Assembly (NCBI RefSeq): GCF_000009985.1 | Contig: NC_007626.1 | Span: 620,001 to 684,000, forward strand | From: Paramagnetospirillum magneticum AMB-1 | GTDB taxonomy: Bacteria > Pseudomonadota > Alphaproteobacteria > Rhodospirillales > Magnetospirillaceae | Reading direction: 5' to 3' | Length of the DNA stretch: 64,000 bases | Shown here: positions 60,941-64,000 of the stretch, piece after piece | Numbering within the stretch: the first letter of the stretch is position 1 | Layout of the letters: each line of letters opens with the position of its first letter | The notes under the pieces: generated by a model | Told to the model about the DNA's origin: nothing | The model's database searches: none | The model's input: only the letters and a program-made list of their open reading frames with translations | Program-made: the position numbers and the translations under genes

Positions 60941-61780
60941 ATGCCTGAATTGCCCGAAGTCGAAACCGTCGCCCGTGGTCTGGCCCAAGTGTGGGACGGG
61001 CGGCGCTTTGTCTCGGTCGAGACGCGGCGTGCCGGACTGCGCGTGCCGTTCCCCAAGGATTTCGCCCGGCGCCTGACCGGCCGGACGGTGGAGGCGGTGG
61101 GGCGCCGGGCCAAGTATCTGGTGGTGCGCCTCGACGGAGGCCTGGTCATGCTGGGTCATCTCGGCATGTCGGGGCGCATGACCATCGGCGCCCTGCGCAA
61201 CGAGCCGCCCGGTCCCCACGACCATGTGGAGTGGGTGACGGACCAGGGGATCAGCGTGACGCTCACCGATCCCCGCCGTTTCGGGCTGTTCGCCCTGTGC
61301 GAGGCGTCGGACCTGGGCGGTCATCCGCTGCTGGCCGGGATCGGGCCAGAGCCTCTGGACGAAGCCTTCGACGCCGGCGTCCTGGCCAAGGCCCTGGCCG
61401 GCAAGACCGGCCCCATCAAGACGGTGCTGCTGGACCAGAAGGTGGTGGCGGGGCTGGGCAACATCTATGTGTGCGAAAGCCTGTTCCGGGCGGAGATCTC
61501 GCCGCTGCGCCCCGCCGGCTCCCTGAGCCGGGCCGAGGTGGGGCGTCTGGTGCCGCTGATCAAGGCGGTGCTGAGCGAAGCTGTGGCGGCGGGCGGCTCC
61601 ACCCTTCGCGACCACGCCCGGCCCGACGGCGAGCTGGGCTATTTCCAGCATTCCTTTCAGGTCTATGGGCGCGAGGGCGAGACCTGCCCCGGCTGCCCCG
61701 GGGCGCCGGCCTGCGGCGGCATCTTGCGCATGACCCAGGCGGGTCGCTCCACTTTCTATTGTGCGAAGCGGCAAAGGTGA
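60941..61780 (+). CDS. mutM: Formamidopyrimidine-DNA glycosylase
   Basis: 279 residues. Starts MPELPEVETVARGL, with catalytic Pro2 and Glu3; DNA-binding LLDQKVVAGLGNIYVCESLF. The C-terminal zinc finger is CPGCPGAPACGGILRMTQ and RSTFYCAKRQR: the usual last cysteine (CPxCQ) is replaced, while an extra cysteine occurs in the first knuckle. Removes 8-oxoguanine. ATG 60941 fixed by the mature Pro terminus. Confidence 0.95.
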   Translation: MPELPEVETVARGLAQVWDGRRFVSVETRRAGLRVPFPKDFARRLTGRTVEAVGRRAKYLVVRLDGGLVMLGHLGMSGRMTIGALRNEPPGPHDHVEWVTDQGISVTLTDPRRFGLFALCEASDLGGHPLLAGIGPEPLDEAFDAGVLAKALAGKTGPIKTVLLDQKVVAGLGNIYVCESLFRAEISPLRPAGSLSRAEVGRLVPLIKAVLSEAVAAGGSTLRDHARPDGELGYFQHSFQVYGREGETCPGCPGAPACGGILRMTQAGRSTFYCAKRQR

Positions 61781-61795
61781 TGGTATAGGCATTCC

Positions 61796-62155
61796 ATGGC
61801 TCGTTTTCGGCATCTGCTTACCGCTTTCGCGCTTTTCCTCCTGCTGGGCTCCGGATCGGCGCGGGCCGAGGCATTTCTGTCCGCCTACGAGGATCTGCCG
61901 CTGCCGCCCGGGCTGACCGAGGTGGCGGGATCGGGCATGTCCTTCGATTCGCCCTCGGGACGCATCGTCGAGGCCTATGCCCATGGGACCGCCCGCGCCG
62001 CCGATATTCTCAAATTCTATGCCGCCACCTTGCCCCAGCTCGGCTGGACGCGGGAAAGCGACCGGCTCTATCGCCGCGAGGCCGAGGCGCTGCGGCTGGA
62101 AACCACCCAGGATCGCGCCGGGGTGACGCTGCGCTTCACCATTTCCCCCGAATGA
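61796..62155 (+). CDS. Small exported hypothetical protein
   Basis: 119 residues with a clear signal peptide (LLTAFALFLLLGSGSARAEA). The mature domain alternates loops and strands, with GTARAADILKFYAATLPQLG and WTRESDRLYRREAE, reminiscent of small periplasmic DUF families that follow glycosylase or enoyl-CoA genes. No motif for function. Located 15 bp after mutM and 24 bp before echA, likely cotranscribed. Confidence 0.75.
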   Translation: MARFRHLLTAFALFLLLGSGSARAEAFLSAYEDLPLPPGLTEVAGSGMSFDSPSGRIVEAYAHGTARAADILKFYAATLPQLGWTRESDRLYRREAEALRLETTQDRAGVTLRFTISPE

Positions 62156-62179
62156 CACTCTAGACGAAGAGGAAAACCC

Positions 62180-62956
62180 ATGGCTTTCGAGAACATCACC
62201 GTCGAGACCCGCGGCAATGTCGGCGTGATTGCCCTGAACCGGCCCAAGGCCATGAACGCGCTCTGCGCCGCCCTGATTTCCGAGCTGGGCCAGGCGCTGG
62301 ACGCCTTCGAGGCCGACGATTCCATCGGCGCCGTGGTGCTGACCGGTTCGGAAAAGGCCTTCGCGGCCGGTGCCGACATCAAGGAAATGGCGTCCAAGAG
62401 CTACATGGACGTCTATCTCGCCAACTTCATCACCGACGGCTGGGAGCGTGTCACCAAGTGCCGCAAGCCCATCGTGGCGGCGGTGGCCGGCTTTGCCCTG
62501 GGCGGCGGCTGCGAGATGGCCATGATGTGCGACTTCATCATCGCCGGCGACAATGCCAAGTTCGGCCAGCCCGAGATCACCATCGGCACCATCCCCGGCG
62601 CGGGCGGCACCCAGCGCCTGACCCGCGCCGTGGGCAAGTCCAAGGCCATGGAGATGTGCCTTACCGGCCGCATGATGGACGCCGCCGAGGCCGAGCGCGC
62701 CGGCCTGGTCAGCCGCATCGTGCCGGTGGCCGAGCTGCTGGACGAGGCCGTCAAGGCCGCCGGCAAGATCGCCTCGCTGTCGCGGCCCATCGTCATGCTG
62801 TGCAAGGAATCGGTCAACGCCGCCTTCGAGACCACCCTGGCCCAGGGCGTCACCTTCGAGCGCCGCCTGTTCCATTCCACCTTCTCCACCGAGGATCAGA
62901 AGGAAGGCATGGCCGCCTTCGTCGAAAAGCGCCCCGCCGCTTTCAAGAACCGTTGA
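62180..62956 (+). CDS. Enoyl-CoA hydratase
   Basis: 258 residues. Crotonase fold with oxyanion-hole segment AAGADIKEMA and GFALGGGCEMAMMCDFIIA, catalytic Glu in PEITIGTIPGAGGTQRL. Predicted to hydrate enoyl-CoA in fatty acid degradation. Complete. A hairpin and the rpsT promoter follow. Confidence 0.92.
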   Translation: MAFENITVETRGNVGVIALNRPKAMNALCAALISELGQALDAFEADDSIGAVVLTGSEKAFAAGADIKEMASKSYMDVYLANFITDGWERVTKCRKPIVAAVAGFALGGGCEMAMMCDFIIAGDNAKFGQPEITIGTIPGAGGTQRLTRAVGKSKAMEMCLTGRMMDAAEAERAGLVSRIVPVAELLDEAVKAAGKIASLSRPIVMLCKESVNAAFETTLAQGVTFERRLFHSTFSTEDQKEGMAAFVEKRPAAFKNR

Positions 62957-62965
62957 GTTTGTCGC

Positions 62966-62991
62966 GGAGTCCGGCGAATCCGCCGGACTCC
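62966..62991 (+). terminator. Hairpin after echA
   Basis: Perfect 11-bp stem GGAGTCCGGCG/CGCCGGACTCC with an AATC loop, 10 bases after the stop. No U-run follows. Confidence 0.55.
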
Positions 62992-63001
62992 GATTCAACG
63001 C

Positions 63002-63030
63002 TTGACGACCTTCCGGCGCGGACATATAAA
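63002..63030 (+). promoter_or_regulatory. Strong predicted promoter of rpsT
   Basis: TTGACG (63002-63007), 17-base spacer, TATAAA (63025-63030): near-consensus sigma-70 elements 41 bases before the rpsT ATG. Confidence 0.8.
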
Positions 63031-63071
63031 CGCGCCTTCGAATTTGCAACCGTGTTCCAAGGTTCTGATCC

Positions 63072-63344
63072 ATGGCCCATCATAAGTCGGCTAAGAAGCG
63101 CATCCGCCAGACCGAGCGTCGCACCGAGGTCAATCGCGCCCGCGTGAGCCGCATCCGCACCTACGTCAAGAAGGTCGAGCTTGCCATCGCCGGTGGCGAT
63201 TCCGCCGCCGCTCAGGCCGCTCTCCAGGAAGCTCAGCCCGAGCTGATGAAGGGTGCCCAGGCTGGTATCCTGCACAAGAACACCGCGTCGCGGAAGGTTT
63301 CGCGCCTCGTCGCCCGCGTCAAGGAGATGAAGTCGCTGGCCTAG
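63072..63344 (+). CDS. rpsT: 30S ribosomal protein S20
   Basis: 90 residues, highly basic, starts MAHHKSAKKRIRQTERRTEV, with GILHKNTASRKVSRL and VKEMKSLA. Binds 16S rRNA in the small subunit. Own strong promoter and terminator. Confidence 0.97.
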   Translation: MAHHKSAKKRIRQTERRTEVNRARVSRIRTYVKKVELAIAGGDSAAAQAALQEAQPELMKGAQAGILHKNTASRKVSRLVARVKEMKSLA

Positions 63345-63373
63345 TGCCAACGGCTTAATATCCTTAAGAATTT

Positions 63374-63402
63374 CAAGGGCCGCGCTGCTTGCGCGGCCCT
63401 TG
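63374..63402 (+). terminator. Intrinsic terminator of rpsT
   Basis: 12-bp perfect stem CAAGGGCCGCGC/GCGCGGCCCTTG, 5-base loop, then TCGTTTT. Confidence 0.9.
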
Positions 63403-63847
63403 TCGTTTTGGCGATTTGGGGCGGAATCACGAGTCCTGAATTGCAAGCAAAAAATTTTCCATGTTCGCGTTCCGATCTCGTTGCGAGTCGACGGGAGGCT
63501 CGGTAGAGTCGCGAACCTCGCTGGCCGCAATAAAGTGGCGCCGCGAAATCAATAGAATTTTGCCTTTTTTATTTGTTTTCTGCTTCGCATGACTATGTGA
63601 AGCGGTTCACATCGTGTTGATGACTTTTTGTAATATGGTTTGATGGTCATATTTACAGAGGGGGTCGCAAAAGAGTATGACTCTGCGCGGCCGGTATCAG
63701 GGCGGTCGGACGCATGCGGACGGGACCTTCGGGACCCGAGGGAGGGGAGCCCAGCGCATGGCGCCAACGAAGGTGAAAAGAGGGACGGTGTCGTGAGCAA
63801 GGTTTCACGGCGCTGTGGGGCGTTTGGTTAAGGATTCGGGGACGGCG
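63403..63847. promoter_or_regulatory. Region upstream of dnaA
   Basis: 445 bases, AT-richer around 63545-63660, with a near-perfect CRP-type palindrome at 63596. No convincing DnaA boxes (TTATNCACA) are visible, so no origin is claimed. A purine-rich segment with GAGGGAGGGG (63738-63747) precedes two very short frames before dnaA. Confidence 0.5.
63596..63611. promoter_or_regulatory. CRP-like palindrome upstream of dnaA
   Basis: TGTGA-N6-TCACA, the exact CRP/FNR-superfamily consensus, 236 bases before the dnaA start. Confidence 0.5.
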
Positions 63848-64000
63848 ATGGCAAAGTCTGAGTGGGATCGTGTGAAGGTCAGGCTGAAGGACGAGGTCGG
63901 CGACGCAGCCTATCGCTCCTGGCTGCGCCCCATCACCCTGCATGACATGAGTGAGGATGCCGTCAAGCTTGCCCTTCCCACCCGTTTCATGCGCGATTGG
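63848..64000 (+). CDS. dnaA: Chromosomal replication initiator DnaA (5' part)
   Basis: First 51 codons; the gene runs off the window. N-terminal domain I sequence MAKSEWDRVKVRLKDEVGDA and AYRSWLRPITLHDMSE followed by ALPTRFMRDW matches DnaA_N. ATG 63848 has only a weak upstream GGGGACGG. Downstream of rpsT, a common arrangement in alphaproteobacteria. Confidence 0.93.
   Translation, partial: MAKSEWDRVKVRLKDEVGDAAYRSWLRPITLHDMSEDAVKLALPTRFMRDW

Noticed and set aside
60908..63073. A 721-codon minus-strand frame across mutM, the exported protein and echA
   Set aside because: Antisense shadow crossing three genes and their spacers.
63759..63832. Two very short frames before dnaA as a leader peptide
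   Set aside because: Start spacing from the purine-rich tract is poor, codon content shows no regulatory bias, and there is no terminator hairpin between them and dnaA.
63828..63835. CtrA-like half-site (TTAACCAA) just before dnaA
   Set aside because: One mismatch from TTAACCAT and a single half-site; expected by chance at this length.
63403..63847. Replication origin next to dnaA
   Set aside because: AT-rich, but I find no DnaA boxes near the TTATNCACA consensus; the origin may lie elsewhere.

Overview
The window looks like a chromosomal segment of a high-GC alphaproteobacterium of the Rhodospirillales, most likely Magnetospirillum or a close relative. The basis is gene content: CtrA, CckA and a DivL-like kinase, an alphaproteobacterial GTTC-N7-GTTC SOS box before recA, a DinB with an N-terminal zinc ribbon, and the block ubiB-ubiE-mutM-echA-rpsT-dnaA. 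The genus is inferred from protein recognition, not from a marker gene. There are no magnetosome genes, rRNAs, tRNAs, CRISPR arrays or intact insertion sequences. Almost everything is core chromosome; only about 45.3-46.4 kb is clearly AT-richer.

Layout. 0-7.2 kb: sugar-phosphate and nucleotide-sugar genes (pmm/pgm, pgm, ugd, galU), a J-domain protein and a STAS protein. 7.3-12.7 kb: acetoacetyl-CoA synthetase, Tat-exported carbonic anhydrase, two envelope proteins, rlmJ. 13.2-15.0 kb: a PAS protein overlapping a short chemoreceptor (split aerotaxis pair). 15.0-18.1 kb: asd behind a leader peptide and terminator that look like a threonine/lysine attenuator, then an MlaF-like ATPase overlapping oxyR. 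18.2-24.8 kb, minus strand: prs, then hldD-lgt-midA-pgeF-lipoprotein, and pip. 24.9-28.5 kb: queA, tgt and two small genes. 28.5-33.5 kb: envelope and phospholipid genes (IalB-like, OmpA-like, pssA, psd, LysM). 33.7-37.3 kb: two unrelated NADP isocitrate dehydrogenases in tandem.

37.6-45.2 kb is a flagellar export and rod cluster in two divergent operons: flhB-like, unknown, fliO, fliP on the minus strand; flgB, flgC, fliE, fliQ, fliR, flhB, cckA on the plus strand. A perfect CtrA box lies between them. 45.3-48.1 kb holds a degraded FRG-domain gene in AT-rich DNA and a caspase-family gene. 48.2-51.0 kb: recA, a 30-residue small protein and dinB. 51.1-55.3 kb: a hydrolase, a DivL-like pseudokinase and a DedA/YqaA-like protein. 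55.6-58.2 kb: fliJ-fliI divergent from ctrA across a CtrA half-site. 58.4-64.0 kb: ubiB, ubiE, mutM, a small exported protein, echA, rpsT and the first 51 codons of dnaA.

Themes. Three parts of the CckA-DivL-CtrA phosphorelay are interleaved with flagellar genes whose promoters carry CtrA motifs. The asd leader is the clearest regulatory structure. Several dispersed repeats decorate gene junctions: a ~122-bp element found twice between coupled genes, flanked each time by ATGA and open in frame throughout; a ~100-bp inverted-repeat element found twice; and composite GC-hairpin clusters at 3' ends, found six times.
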